From Lewinellaceae bacterium (lineage in GTDB: Bacteria > Bacteroidota > Bacteroidia > Chitinophagales > Saprospiraceae): a DNA stretch of 64,000 bases. Below the pieces are notes generated by a model. That model did not search any database. It was not told the origin of the DNA and saw only the letters and a program-made list of their open reading frames with translations. A program made the position numbers and the translations under genes. The stretch lies in assembly GCA_020636435.1 (NCBI GenBank), contig JACJXX010000001.1, forward strand, positions 1,054,001 through 1,118,000, given 5' to 3'. Position 1 is the stretch's first letter, and each line of letters begins with the position of its first letter. Positions 9,701-18,351 of this stretch are shown here, piece by piece.

Positions 9701-10171
9701 GTCAACATCCCGGATGAGCAGGTCGGCAAGGTTTACTGGCAGCCTGACAGCCTGGGGTGCGACACCTGCCTTACGGCTACTTTCGCTCCGCAGCTTAGCA
9801 CGCTCTTCTCGGTACGGGTCACCGACGTCAACGGCTGCTCGGCGGAAGACCGGGCACAGGTATTTGTGCGCAAAGATTACAACGTCTTCATTCCCAATGT
9901 GTTCTCGCCCAATGGAGACGGCTACAACGACGTGTTTATGATTTTTGCCGGCAAGGAAGTGAAAGAGGTGCAGTCCTTTAAAGTATTTACGCGCTGGGGG
10001 GAGTCCATTTTCGAAGACTTCAACTTCCGGCCCAACAACCCGGCGCACGGGTGGGATGGCGTCTTCCGGGACCAGCCGATGAACGATGCCGTGTTCGCCT
10101 ATTTTGCCGAAATAGAAATGGTGGATGGGCAGGTGGTGGTGTTTAAAGGGGATGTGTTGTTGATGCGGTGA
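3779..10171 (+). CDS. Giant T9SS type B cargo with FN3/PKD repeats
   Basis: 2130 aa. A short hydrophobic N-terminus (residues 5-17) fits a signal peptide. The middle is built from five units of about 250 residues, each with an FN3-like domain beginning near residues 518, 767, 1018, 1271 and 1526, then an Ig-like Cys-containing domain and a PKD-like domain (Y/F-x-WDF). Units three to five are the most alike, and two are almost identical at DNA level. A SprB-like repeat (SCFQSNDGLIAID) follows near 1874. The last 95 residues are a CHU_C / T9SS type B sorting domain: NVFIPNVFSPNGDGYNDVF, then FTRWGESIFE. The protein should be exported by T9SS and held at the cell surface, probably as an adhesin or matrix protein. 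Ligand unknown. Confidence 0.85.
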   Translation: MNTITCWLLLLLSTNAWRAYEPTRIEESASLACNLSVNAGPDQTICNPGQPVNLNATVNGQLLNVSWSPSTGLSNPNSPNPTATVNTTTTYTVTVNGASNQNLMMNGDFSQGFSNFTSNYVPGTGGAFGLLSAEGTYAVSTNPALTHTNFSSFGDISGDGNMLVVNGAGVANQAVLCQTVTVSPGTNYAFSTYVASAISSAPAQLQFSVNGQLIGGIFGASPTPGQWDQFYAVWNSGGSSSATICVVNQNTALSGNDFCLDGLFFSELCQATDQVTVTVVQLNAGFTPPNGLCVSSAAVNLNSFLSPQATPGGTWTVNGAATSIFDPSQWGAGIHNLTYSVSQPPCFESVSLPIIVDPLPQALWFTPTGLCETSPVMNMNNWLTPNSLPGGFWTINGVASNGQFNPSFWGPGQHFISYTTGIPPCLNDHQGFVEVNALPSADFTAPQQLCAQAAPLLLNSWLHPASSPGGRWTVNGIPMTVLDPGSLGPGVYDIIYEVGAFPCSGIDQSTLIITEVPAPAPSCAQVTSNSITITWPAVPGAASYSVQILSSQSGGSLSGTSFSLGGLAPGETVELIVVADDGAGCQGISNAIQCATLSCIAPVVVIGEEAPRCADAPSFNLSVTVADTLPTGTWSGPGIADPATGAFDPALAGAGLHTVQFVTSSGDCPGQDAVMLRVLPVPVAEFTLPDTICISETALIEFTGMADPSATFSWNFDGGNSADMPNDTLQHVSWNSPGQKIVSLQIEQEGCLSELFADTIEVQPLLQPPLVNCQSTENSVEFFWPSDPAVDSFLVTVLGPQAGSMPSDTSFLVEGLIPGDTVNISITALSATACPDTLALASCIAEACPDITVDITPVPAICLEPDSDTLTLEALLAGGPDDGVFSWQGPGIVNGVAGLFSPAGAGAGVHTIQVTYTRGSCSYNASTAITIRPPPVASFEASSPICVTGFSELSFTGTAGGNASFDWDFGGGTATPADPFNVQWAAPGTYTLQLQVEEDGCFSEIVAQTVQVDDTLATPAITCEATYTSVIFSWTRTSNAFAYTVNVTDGPAGTILSDTSLLIDGLQPGQQVSIELAAFSANACPSITASATCAALPCPDVSLAIEPPAGQCFGGTAFDIPIQINILNDTGNGTLSWSGAGIANPSNAQWTVGAGQSGQPNPIVATWTEDVCVVADTAFLNVFANPASDFTAPPLICVEGLAAVEYMGTAAPTATYSWDFDGAQVISGSGQGPYQVQWPAAGNYIVSLQVEENGCTSEITTSNVTVDNILTPPTIQCEATYTSVLFSWNDTPNASGYQVQVTDGPPGNMLSSNSYLIGGLQPGQEASIQLTALSANACPAVTASATCAALPCPDVSLAIEPPADQCFGGTAFDIPIQINILNDTGNGTLSWSGAGIANPSNAQWTVDAGQSGQPNPIVATWTEDVCAVADTAFLNVFANPASDFTATSVICVEGQATVIYTGTATPDAAYNWDFNGAEVISGSGPGPYQVQWPAAGNYTIGLQVEEYGCSSGVSTQVVQADPLLQAPAVTCDPSFGSVLFTWSPVANAAGYQASGGGTMLSDTSYRVENLLPGQEATITVTALSANACPAASIDASCNGLLCPDATVSLEVTPLLCAGEEAQLDIAFFGEGGPYNLTLLIDGQPLALSEVEESYTMILPLTQSTLFSLQDIVDAGHPNCSLPSPPSVTAVVRQPVTAGVAAEPFELCSRTNTSIQLFNLLEGEQAGGAWSFTGGPALLPGSFNPASATFLPGQQPAGSYQFSYNIQAQAPCPNDSASVSITILERPLADAGEDLTLSCTFNVGSLGGPNTSQGPALQYHWTSEDDVDIMNPIQPFIDVSQPGTYELTVFNTENGCSDDDLAIVDSEIAFLVPHASVSPISCFQSNDGLIAIDSVIGGTTPYRYSLNGGPFTGTAAFLPLGPSVYDIIVEDATGCRAELQFQLDEPDEMQVVLLANFQAEDNTIQIGDSILLQALVNIPDEQVGKVYWQPDSLGCDTCLTATFAPQLSTLFSVRVTDVNGCSAEDRAQVFVRKDYNVFIPNVFSPNGDGYNDVFMIFAGKEVKEVQSFKVFTRWGESIFEDFNFRPNNPAHGWDGVFRDQPMNDAVFAYFAEIEMVDGQVVVFKGDVLLMR
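7041..8110 (+). repeat. Near-identical internal direct repeat, 762-bp period
   Basis: About 310 bp beginning at 7041 recurs from 7803 with only scattered third-position and a few coding changes. It encodes the stretch from ASATCAALPCPDVSL through NVFANPASDF. The exact 762-bp (254-codon) offset matches the domain-unit length of the protein, so this looks like a recent unit duplication or gene conversion inside the coding sequence. Confidence 0.85.
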
Positions 10172-10549
10172 GGGAGGGCATGGGTGTATAGGTGCATTGT
10201 TGAATGGTTGGTTATATTGTTAATGGTTATTGCTGTCGGCACTGTCTGCTGTCCGGCAGCCACTTCCCAAAGTGTACATTTTTTTTCTGATTGTGGATCA
10301 GATTTGGTTACTTTATGGCGGTTACAGAAGATCTATCGCTATAGAAATAATCCCTATACGGGTAAACACGCTATATTTGGAGTAATTAGTCCCAGAAAAG
10401 GGCTATCCGTCTAATGTTGGACAATAGCTGCCGGTGTTGTGTACGGTGTACGGGCCCAGCGGTGGCGCGGGGCTGTGTACGGTGTACGAAGCACCGCCTG
10501 GCTGTCCAACCTTAGAACGGTAGCCCAGAAAAGAACCAAACCCTTACTA
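10172..10549. other. Intergenic region with 120-bp repeat and possible promoter
   Basis: No credible gene. It holds a TTGTTGAATGG motif also seen near 2420-2440, a -7-like TATATTTG at 10372-10379, and the 120-bp element at 10401-10520. If the -7 site is real, the repeat lies inside the 5' leader of the downstream giant gene. Confidence 0.5.
10401..10520. repeat. 120-bp dispersed element with inverted ends, copy 1
   Basis: Aligns without gaps to 21061-21180 (108 of 120 positions identical by eye). The ends form an imperfect inverted repeat: CCGTCTAATGTTGGACA on the left and TGTCCAACCTTAGAACGG on the right. Two copies of TGTGTACGGTGTACG lie inside. Open frames reading MYGVRAQRW through it are an artefact; the same peptide appears in front of two unrelated proteins. 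Confidence 0.9.
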
Positions 10550-13500
10550 ATGAGAGAATTGCCCTTACGCTCAACAGCTCTGCCCCTGCTCTTTGCCCTG
10601 TTCCTACCGCTCTATAGCCTGGCGCAGAGCGTAGTCGTCAACAATCCCTCCCAGTGTACGATAGGGTTGAACATCCCGGATGCCGGCTGTGACCCCAACA
10701 TCAATGTCGTGCCCGACCCGGAGCAGGTCGTCGTGAACGTCAATAATGCGCCGGGCAGCCGGCTGGGAGTCGATGTATTCCTGCGGGAAGTCCAGTTCAT
10801 CATTCGCCATCCCTGGGACAATGACCTGGACATCACCCTCACCTCCCCGGGAGGCATCACCGTAGCGCTTACCCTCGACAACGGGGGCGGGGAGGACAAC
10901 TACGGAGACCCCAATGTGCCGAATTGCGGGGCGCCTGTGCGGCTTACCATGGAAAGCTGCGTTTCCGTAAAGGACGCCGAAGCACCCTTTACGGCCGAGC
11001 CGTTGCGGCCACAGGGCAGCTTTTTCCAGTTCAACGACGGAACGACGGACCCCAACGGCCTCTGGCAACTCAACATCTGCGACGACGCCCAGGTGCATAC
11101 CGGAAGGCTGGATTACATCAACCTGATCTTCGCGCCCATCTCCTGCCTGCCGGTGGAAACCGTCAGCGTCATCGCCCAGGACACCAACGCCACGACCATC
11201 AACTGGTCGCCCTTCAACAGCTGCGGGATTTCTATTATAGAATACGGGCCGCCGGGCTTTGCGCCCGGAACCGGCGCCACGGCCGGGCAGGGTACGGCAA
11301 TGACGGTAAACGGCTGCCCGCCCTTTACCCTCGACAACCTCCTGCCGGAAACCCGCTACGAGCTGTACGTCCGCAAAAGCTGCAACAGCGGTTCTTTTTC
11401 CGCCAACTCCTGCCCTATCCTCTTCGAAACGGGTTGCCTGCCCACGGCCCAGAGCCTGCTTACCGACTTTGACAACCTTCCCGCCTGCGGTTTTTTCTGC
11501 GACACCGAGTGCGACATGGACGGCATCTGGCGCAACAGCCGGGACGACGGCTTCGACTGGCTGGTGGACGCAGGGGGCACCCCCAGCGTCGGTACCGGCC
11601 CTTCCGACGACATCAGCGGAGGCGGCAATTACATCTACCTGGAAACCAGCGGAGAGACCTGCCAGCCCAATAAAACAGCCTATCTGCTGTCCAATTGCCT
11701 GCAGCTCGACAAGCAGGGCAGCGACACCTGCCACCTCTCTTTTTATTACAGCATGTTTGGCGTGGGCATCGGCACGCTGAAGCTCCAGGTGTCCGACAAC
11801 GGCGGCTTCTCCTGGAATACCCTCTGGCAGAAATTCGGCAACCAGGGCACAGCCTGGCACAAAGCCTACATCAGCCTCAGCGATTTTGCGGACGGCCAGG
11901 TGCTGCAATTCCGCTTTGCCGGCACGGAAACCGGGAGCTCCCGGGGCGATATGGCCCTGGATGAAATCCGCTTTTACGGTTCTGTGGACCTCGGGCCGCC
12001 CACCTTCGAGTACTATGCCGATAATGACAACGACGGCTTCGGGGTGATTAACCAAACCATCAGCAGCTGCTCGGAATCCACTCCCGCCGGCTACGCCAGC
12101 CAGCCCGGCGACTGCAACGACAGCAACCCCAACATCAACCCTGGCAGGCCGGAAGTTTACTGCAACAATGAAGATGAGAACTGCAACGGCAACGACGACG
12201 ATTCCATCCTCCCCCCTCCTGCTATCGGCAACGACACCATCTGTTCGGGCGAAGACGCCTTTCTGCGGGCCATCCCCGGTTTTGACAAATTCATTCTTTG
12301 GTATGAAAATCCTACCGGAGGAGACCCCATCGGCTCCGGGGAGATTTTCAGCCCCGACCCTCCCCTGGAAAACAGCGGCCCCGTGCCCATAACCTTTACG
12401 TACTACGCCGAAGAGACCGACGGCTTTTGCACTTCCGGCCAAAGGGCGGCGGCTTCCGCTATGGTCAACCCCCAGCCGGAGGTGAGTACCACTGACATGC
12501 CAGGTATTTGCCCGGGACAGGCATTTGACCTCTCCAGCCTCGACATCCAGGACGCCAACTTTACGGGCAGCGCCATTAGCTTCCACTCCGGGCTGCCGGC
12601 TACGGACGCCAACCTGCTGCCGTCGGCCGTGGTCAGCCCGGTGCAGAACACCACCTATTACTTCAAGGCCACTACGAATGCCGGCTGCGCGGATGTCGGC
12701 AGCGTAACCGTGCAGGTGCGCCCGGGGCCGGCCCTGGCTTTCACTCCGTCCGACTCCTTTTCCCTTTGCCGGGACAACAGCGCCCTGCTGAGGGTGCAGG
12801 CCAGCAACGGGCAGGCGCCCTATTCCTACCTTTGGAGCACCGGCTCCACGACCAACAGCGCCAGTATACAGGCCAATGTTGCGCCGGGCGTGACCGACTA
12901 CTACGCCGTTACGGTTACGGATGGAAGAGGCTGTTTCACCGCCGACAGCGTTCAGGTCAATACGACGGTCAGCATAGATTCGCTGCGCCGCTTTGTCGCC
13001 AACGTCAGCACATGCGCCGGCTCGGACGGCAGCATCACCCTGGTGCCCCTGGACGGCGCCAGCCCCTTTTCCTACCAATGGCAAGGTAGCAACGGCATCA
13101 GCGGCGACACGACCGACATAACGGACACGCTGCGCATTTTCAACCTCTCCCAGGGCTCCTACCGGATCACCGTGACCGACAACTCGGAAGAGGCTTGCCG
13201 GCTCATCCTGCGCTCCGTCATCGTAAACGGGCCGGGAGCAGTCGTGCAGGGCATAACCGTGGACGACGTCACCTGCGCCGGAGCTGCCGACGGGCAGGCC
13301 TGCCTGGAGGTCTTTGGAGGGACGCCACAATACCTGTGGAGCAACGGAGGAACACAGAGCTGCGCTTCCGGCCTTCCCGGCGGCGTTTATTCCGTCACCG
13401 TCTCGGAAGGGGTCTGTGAGAGCGTGATCGAAGATATAACCATTGGAGAGCCGGATAGCCTCAAGGCAGTGGCGAACCTGCAACCTCCAACCTGTTCCAG

Positions 13501-16500
13501 CCTCAGCAACGGCGCCATACAGCTCGACGCCTTTGGAGGGACGCCGCCTTATACTTACCGCTGGAGCAACGGCGGCGCTGGACGGAACGCCGCCAACCTG
13601 GCGGGCGGCGCCTATACCGTTACCATTACCGATGCCAATCAATGCTCGCTCGTTCGCACGTATACCCTTTCGGCGCCCAGCCCGGCTGCCATCAGCCTGG
13701 ATTCGCTGGGGCCTATAAGCTGCAATGGCCTGTCGGACGGCAGCATCAAGGTGCAGGGGCAGGGCGGCACGCCCCCCTACCAGTACAACTGGAGCAACGG
13801 AAGCAATGCCCCGCTGATCATCAACCTGCCCCGGGGAAATTATACCTTGACCGTCACCGATTTCAACGGCTGCCAGGCCGTTCAAACCTACACCGTAACG
13901 GAGCCGGCCCCAGTGAGCCTGTCGGTTGTGGAACTGGTACAACCAGAATGCGTCGGCGATAAAAACGGAAAGATCGCTGTGGAGGCTTCCGGCGGGACGG
14001 CCCCCTACCAGTACAGCTGGAGCGAAATGGGAACCGACAGCCTGCTTATGAACCTTCCGGTGGGAAATTACTACGCCTACGCCACCGACGCCAACAACTG
14101 CCCGCCGGACACCCTCGAGGTGGCGCTCTCCGCCGTCTCCGTGCTCGACCTCGCCATTTTGACTACCGAACCGGAGTGTATCGGCAAGGAAACCGGCAGC
14201 ATCAGCCTTCAGCCCAACGGCATCCCTCCTTTTTCATACTCCTGGTGCCGGGGCGACACCACCCCTGCGATCAACGGCCTGGACACCGGCTACTACTGCG
14301 TCCGCATTGAAGACGGAGAAGGCTGCCTGTACGATACATCCATTGTGATAAACGCCCCTCAGGTCTTCGTAGCTACCACCATTGTGGTTCAGCCCACCTG
14401 CTTTGGCACCAACGACGGGCTGATCGACATCAACCTGCTGGAATCCGGCACCCCTCCATTCAGCTTTCTATGGGATGATGGGTCCAGCGGCGTCCCCCGG
14501 CTGAACTTGCCGGACCGGGACTACCGCATCACCATTAGCGACGCCATCGGGTGCAGCTACGAGCTGCCGCCCATCGTCATACAGAGCCCGCCTGCGCTGG
14601 CGCTGGGGCTGGAAGGCGTGGGACAGATCAATTGCTTTGGAGACACGACCGGCTTCATCGAAGTGACCGTCCGGGGGGGAAGCCCGCCTTATGCCTACAA
14701 CTGGGTGGGGCAGGATTATACCGGAGAGGACTTGTTCAACATTCCTTCCGGCAGCTACCGGCTGCTGGTGCAGGACGCCAATTCCTGCCCCATCGACACC
14801 ATTTTTACGCTGGATCAGCCGCCGCCGCTCAACGCCGCTTTGGATGTGTTGGCAGAAGACATCTGCGAGGGAGGCGCAGTGCAGAAGCTGCTGGCCGAAG
14901 TGACCGGAGGCTCGCCGCCCTACAGCCTGCTGTGGAGCAATGGCGCCACCGACAGTTGCCTGGTCGAACCGGCGCCCGCCGATTACATCCTCAGCGTAAC
15001 GGATGCCAACTCATGCACAGCCGAATCCCCTTCGGTCAAGGTAGATGAGAATATCGGGCCCTTCCGCCTGGATACCTTCTTCGTCGACAACATCAGTTGC
15101 AACGGCGCCGATGACGGTTGCGCCACCGCTATTGTCTCCGGCGGGTCCTCCAATTACCGTTTCCACTTCAGCGACGGAACCATCCGGCAGAACCCCGGCG
15201 ACACCGTCGTCCTCTGCGGCCTTTCGCCGGGAAATTACAGGGTGACGGTGACCGACCAATCTACCGGTTGCACGGCGGCTTCCGGCTTGCTGGCATTGAC
15301 GCAGCCCGCTCCGCTCTTCTTCCGGCGGGACAGCATCGAGGAGGTCAACTGCTTCGCCGGCAATGACGGGGGGATTTATACTACGGCCACCGGGGGCACC
15401 ATGCCTTATGTCTACAACTGGTACAATGCCCAGGACGACCTCGTCAGCAATGAGGCCGACCTGTCGGGCGTACCCGGCGGGCAGTACCGGTGCTTTGTCG
15501 CCGATGCCAATGGGTGCACCGCTTCGGTAACAGGCACCGTACCTGCCACCGGATCGCCCATTCGGGATACCCTGGCCAGCGTGCAGCACGTGGCCTGCAA
15601 AGGAGAAAACACCGGAGCCATCAGCCTGACGGTGCTGGGCGGGTCGCCGCCCTTCAGCTACGCCTGGAACAACGGCCGGAGCAGCCTGAACATCAGCGGC
15701 CTGGCGCCCGGCGATTACAGCCTTACCGTTACCGATTCGGAGGCCTGCCAGGCCATCTTCAGCGGTTTTGCGATTGAAGAGCCCGCTACCGTGCTGGAGG
15801 TGAATGTCGAAGCAAATCCCATCTCCTGCTTTGGTGCGGAAGACGGGGCCATCGAAGCCAGCATCAGCGGGGGAGATACGCCCTACACCATCGAGTGGTA
15901 CTACGAGGGCATGCTCATCCCCATGCCCGACACCAACTTCCTGGATGAACTGGCGGGGGGCCTGTATCGGGTCATCCTGCGGGACTCCAACAACTGCGTC
16001 CGGGATTACGAGCTGCAGCTTCCCGAGCCCGGCCGGATCAATATCAACATCGACCTGTCTCCTCCCAACGGGCAGGGAAACGGAACGGCTACGGCCACCG
16101 TCGCCGGCGGCACGCCGGGCTATAGCTTCCTGTGGAACACCGGAGATACCACCGCTACCATCGCGGTTGCGCTGGACTCCTCCTACAGCCTCACCGTCAC
16201 CGACCAGGACAGTTGCCAGGCTACGGCCGCCCTCAATGTCACTTCTACCTACGAAACAGCGTTGATCCGCAGCGCCCGCCTCTTTCCCAATCCGACTTCC
16301 GGCGAGCTGTGGCTGGATTTGCAGCTGGCGGAGGCGGCGCCGCTGGAATTGTATGTCCAGGATGTGTTGGGGCGGGTGTGGATGGACAAGCCGCTGGGGG
16401 CTTTGTCCGAACAACGGGTGCGGATTAATGCAGAGCAGTTGCCGGCTGGGGTGTATTGGCTGGCCCTGCGGTCGAAGGAGGGATTGGTATATAGTGGGAA

Positions 16501-16516
16501 GTTTGTGGTTCAGTAA
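10550..16516 (+). CDS. Giant SprB-repeat surface protein, T9SS type A cargo
   Basis: 1988 aa from ATG 10550. The longer frame from 10439 is translated repeat DNA, and the signal peptide (LPLLFALFLPLYSLAQS) starts after 10550. Domains in order: proprotein-convertase P-like domain (about 61-194), FN3-like (201-291), MAM-like / jelly-roll region (304-480), a Ca-binding MopE-like segment DADNDNDGFG-type with GDCNDSNPNINPG (484-554), Ig-like domains (559-720), then about 14 SprB-like repeats (pattern C-x-G-x-x-DG-x-I ... GG-x-PPY-x-Y-x-WSNG) to about 1897. It ends in a type A sorting domain LFPNPTSGELWLDL to GVYWLALRS. SprB in Flavobacterium is the mobile gliding adhesin; a comparable adhesin role is likely, but gliding in this organism is not shown. 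Confidence 0.88.
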   Translation: MRELPLRSTALPLLFALFLPLYSLAQSVVVNNPSQCTIGLNIPDAGCDPNINVVPDPEQVVVNVNNAPGSRLGVDVFLREVQFIIRHPWDNDLDITLTSPGGITVALTLDNGGGEDNYGDPNVPNCGAPVRLTMESCVSVKDAEAPFTAEPLRPQGSFFQFNDGTTDPNGLWQLNICDDAQVHTGRLDYINLIFAPISCLPVETVSVIAQDTNATTINWSPFNSCGISIIEYGPPGFAPGTGATAGQGTAMTVNGCPPFTLDNLLPETRYELYVRKSCNSGSFSANSCPILFETGCLPTAQSLLTDFDNLPACGFFCDTECDMDGIWRNSRDDGFDWLVDAGGTPSVGTGPSDDISGGGNYIYLETSGETCQPNKTAYLLSNCLQLDKQGSDTCHLSFYYSMFGVGIGTLKLQVSDNGGFSWNTLWQKFGNQGTAWHKAYISLSDFADGQVLQFRFAGTETGSSRGDMALDEIRFYGSVDLGPPTFEYYADNDNDGFGVINQTISSCSESTPAGYASQPGDCNDSNPNINPGRPEVYCNNEDENCNGNDDDSILPPPAIGNDTICSGEDAFLRAIPGFDKFILWYENPTGGDPIGSGEIFSPDPPLENSGPVPITFTYYAEETDGFCTSGQRAAASAMVNPQPEVSTTDMPGICPGQAFDLSSLDIQDANFTGSAISFHSGLPATDANLLPSAVVSPVQNTTYYFKATTNAGCADVGSVTVQVRPGPALAFTPSDSFSLCRDNSALLRVQASNGQAPYSYLWSTGSTTNSASIQANVAPGVTDYYAVTVTDGRGCFTADSVQVNTTVSIDSLRRFVANVSTCAGSDGSITLVPLDGASPFSYQWQGSNGISGDTTDITDTLRIFNLSQGSYRITVTDNSEEACRLILRSVIVNGPGAVVQGITVDDVTCAGAADGQACLEVFGGTPQYLWSNGGTQSCASGLPGGVYSVTVSEGVCESVIEDITIGEPDSLKAVANLQPPTCSSLSNGAIQLDAFGGTPPYTYRWSNGGAGRNAANLAGGAYTVTITDANQCSLVRTYTLSAPSPAAISLDSLGPISCNGLSDGSIKVQGQGGTPPYQYNWSNGSNAPLIINLPRGNYTLTVTDFNGCQAVQTYTVTEPAPVSLSVVELVQPECVGDKNGKIAVEASGGTAPYQYSWSEMGTDSLLMNLPVGNYYAYATDANNCPPDTLEVALSAVSVLDLAILTTEPECIGKETGSISLQPNGIPPFSYSWCRGDTTPAINGLDTGYYCVRIEDGEGCLYDTSIVINAPQVFVATTIVVQPTCFGTNDGLIDINLLESGTPPFSFLWDDGSSGVPRLNLPDRDYRITISDAIGCSYELPPIVIQSPPALALGLEGVGQINCFGDTTGFIEVTVRGGSPPYAYNWVGQDYTGEDLFNIPSGSYRLLVQDANSCPIDTIFTLDQPPPLNAALDVLAEDICEGGAVQKLLAEVTGGSPPYSLLWSNGATDSCLVEPAPADYILSVTDANSCTAESPSVKVDENIGPFRLDTFFVDNISCNGADDGCATAIVSGGSSNYRFHFSDGTIRQNPGDTVVLCGLSPGNYRVTVTDQSTGCTAASGLLALTQPAPLFFRRDSIEEVNCFAGNDGGIYTTATGGTMPYVYNWYNAQDDLVSNEADLSGVPGGQYRCFVADANGCTASVTGTVPATGSPIRDTLASVQHVACKGENTGAISLTVLGGSPPFSYAWNNGRSSLNISGLAPGDYSLTVTDSEACQAIFSGFAIEEPATVLEVNVEANPISCFGAEDGAIEASISGGDTPYTIEWYYEGMLIPMPDTNFLDELAGGLYRVILRDSNNCVRDYELQLPEPGRININIDLSPPNGQGNGTATATVAGGTPGYSFLWNTGDTTATIAVALDSSYSLTVTDQDSCQATAALNVTSTYETALIRSARLFPNPTSGELWLDLQLAEAAPLELYVQDVLGRVWMDKPLGALSEQRVRINAEQLPAGVYWLALRSKEGLVYSGKFVVQ

Positions 16517-16522
16517 GGGGTT

Positions 16523-16561
16523 GGGAAATAGCTTGGTTCCCAGAGCACCCGGCTATTTCCC
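16523..16561. terminator. Hairpin between convergent cargo genes
   Basis: GGGAAATAGC at 16523-16532 pairs perfectly with GCTATTTCCC at 16552-16561. It sits between the two convergent stop codons and has no T tract, so it may be a bidirectional terminator or a 3' stabiliser. Confidence 0.55.
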
Positions 16562-16562
16562 A

Positions 16563-17981
16563 TCATTCCGCCTTAACGAACCGCCTCGCCACCTGCCGCC
16601 CCCCTGCCTTCAGCCGCAAAAAGTACACCCCCGGCGGCCAGGCCGATACATCTACCTGATGCTGCTGGAGCTGGGGCCCAAGCTCGAGCTGCTCCTGGCG
16701 CTGCAACTGGCCGGCGGCGTTGTGTATGGTGAGGGTGGCTTTTTCTGCCTGGAAGGCGTTGAGCTGGAGGTGGAGGGTGAGGGTGGCGGGGTTGGGGAAG
16801 AGTTGAAGATTCAGTTCCGTAGCCCTGTTTGTTGGCGAATGGGCTACCACTTCACCACAGGTATCCGGTATCAACGCTCCTTCCCATAGCGCCAAATAAC
16901 TGAAAGTATCTTCATCAATACGCCGAAAATTGCCGCCAATATAAAGCTGATCGTCAAGTACGCCAGCCATACTTACTCTTCCATCAAAATCGAAGTTGAA
17001 ACCACACCATTTTTCCCCGTCCCATCGAGCCATATTCTTCGCCGGGATTCCTCCGCCGACCGAATTGAAAAGGCCGAATGCGTAAAGGCTGCCCTGGTAT
17101 ACAATTAATTCGCTAACATTGGCCAATTCGCTGTCAAAGCTGCCCCCTACATCAACAAAAATGCCATTAGAGTACTTCATGATGGCATTCCCGGCATTAC
17201 CGCTGGACACTCTGAAATTGCCGGCTAAATAAATTTCACCATCATATACAGCCAGAGCGCCTATATCATCATTCGGCCCTTTTATCCTAGCGGGTGAAAA
17301 CCAGGCGTTGCCATCGTAGGCTGCAAAATCAATAGTATTCTCTATCCCAGGAGCTAAACTGAAGTTCCCCCCCACATAGATTATATCGTTGTGCAAAATA
17401 GCAGTGTTAATACTCACAAAATTATTTGGAAAGAATACAAATGAAAATCCCAAGCCTTGCAGCTCATTGCCGTCCCAAATAGCCACGCTATTGGCGGTAT
17501 CCTGCCCGGCTATATGAAAATTGCCAAAAATGTATAGGATAGAATCCGTCGAAAGGAAGTCGCTTGCAACTCCGTTTGCCCCCGAAAAAAAAGTAAGGCC
17601 TGTACTGACCGGAGACCAGCCTTCGCCATCCCAGCGCGCCAGCCCTTTGGGCTCAAACCCGCCGATGCTAAAGCCGGTGGGAGAGCAGTAGATATCTTCC
17701 TGAAATTTAGTAACTCCTACTACTCGAGGACAAGATTGGATACAGTAATCCACGCCGCCGCCCAGGCTTTCAAAACTGGTTCCATTCCATCTCGTAATGC
17801 CATTCACTTCATCTCCGCCTGCGTACTGAAACCGCCCTGAAATATATACTCCTCCATTTATAGTATCTACATACATTCTAGCGGGGGTATAGTCTAACCC
17901 GCTCGATAGTTTTTGCCAGGCTTGTCCATTGGCATAAATGGAAACAAGAAAAAAAATTAACAATACCACTTGTTCTTTCAT
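16563..17981 (-). CDS. Secreted beta-propeller-like protein, T9SS type A cargo
   Basis: 472 aa with an N-terminal signal peptide (VVLLIFFLVSIYANGQA). The body consists of about seven repeats of the pattern GG-x-ARWDG-x-W-x-x-LGGG ... YIGGNF, seen as VYISGRFQYAGG, YIFGNFHIAG, IYVGGNFSLAPG, IYLAGNFRVSSG, LYAFGLFNSVGG and LYIGGNFRRID. This is a propeller-like repeat common in Bacteroidota secreted proteins. The C-terminus LQLFPNPATLTLHLQL to PPGVYFLRLKAGGRQVARRFVKA is a classical type A sorting domain. AT content is higher than in the neighbouring cargo genes, which may mean a different origin or age. Binding partner unknown. Confidence 0.82.
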   Translation of the reverse strand: MKEQVVLLIFFLVSIYANGQAWQKLSSGLDYTPARMYVDTINGGVYISGRFQYAGGDEVNGITRWNGTSFESLGGGVDYCIQSCPRVVGVTKFQEDIYCSPTGFSIGGFEPKGLARWDGEGWSPVSTGLTFFSGANGVASDFLSTDSILYIFGNFHIAGQDTANSVAIWDGNELQGLGFSFVFFPNNFVSINTAILHNDIIYVGGNFSLAPGIENTIDFAAYDGNAWFSPARIKGPNDDIGALAVYDGEIYLAGNFRVSSGNAGNAIMKYSNGIFVDVGGSFDSELANVSELIVYQGSLYAFGLFNSVGGGIPAKNMARWDGEKWCGFNFDFDGRVSMAGVLDDQLYIGGNFRRIDEDTFSYLALWEGALIPDTCGEVVAHSPTNRATELNLQLFPNPATLTLHLQLNAFQAEKATLTIHNAAGQLQRQEQLELGPQLQQHQVDVSAWPPGVYFLRLKAGGRQVARRFVKAE

Positions 17982-18351
17982 GATGAGAAAATAGGGTTTC
18001 TTCAGATGAAGGCGACACCTTTTGTCTTATATGAACACGGAGGAAGGCGTCACCTTAGTGCTTTGTGGTAAGTGTTTGTTCAGGTTGTTGCGCGTTTACG
18101 TTTGGGCAGAAGAGATAGAGGTAAGATACGGGCATTGGGTTACAATGTCAAGAATAGGGAGGTGTTGAAAATGGGGTAAGCGGGGGTTGTGAAAAAAGGG
18201 TTATCGTGTTTTTTTGCCCGGAATTAAATTCTGCCCTCCGCCAAAAGTCCGAGCGCAATGGAAAATTGCACCCCGACAACGCGGCCGGCAATAAAACAAA
18301 ATTTGGGCCTGTTTTTTGGAAGAGGCCTTTTTGCACAACCCCCACTCGGTG
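17982..18351. other. Gene-free intergenic region
   Basis: 370 bp with no supportable gene. It contains two near-palindromes, AAGGCGACACCTT at 18009-18021 and AAGGCGTCACCTT at 18044-18056, spaced 35 bp apart and upstream of the 17981 start, so they could be operator sites. The remainder is unremarkable. Confidence 0.4.

Noticed and set aside
10184..10414. A 76-codon plus-strand frame after the 2130-aa gene
   Set aside because: No ribosome-binding site or protein-like features, and it runs over a probable promoter and repeat.
10604..13942. A 1112-codon open frame on the minus strand under the SprB-repeat gene
   Set aside because: It is the antisense shadow of a GC-rich repeated gene. It has no signal, domain or composition of its own, and the sense strand is clearly coding.
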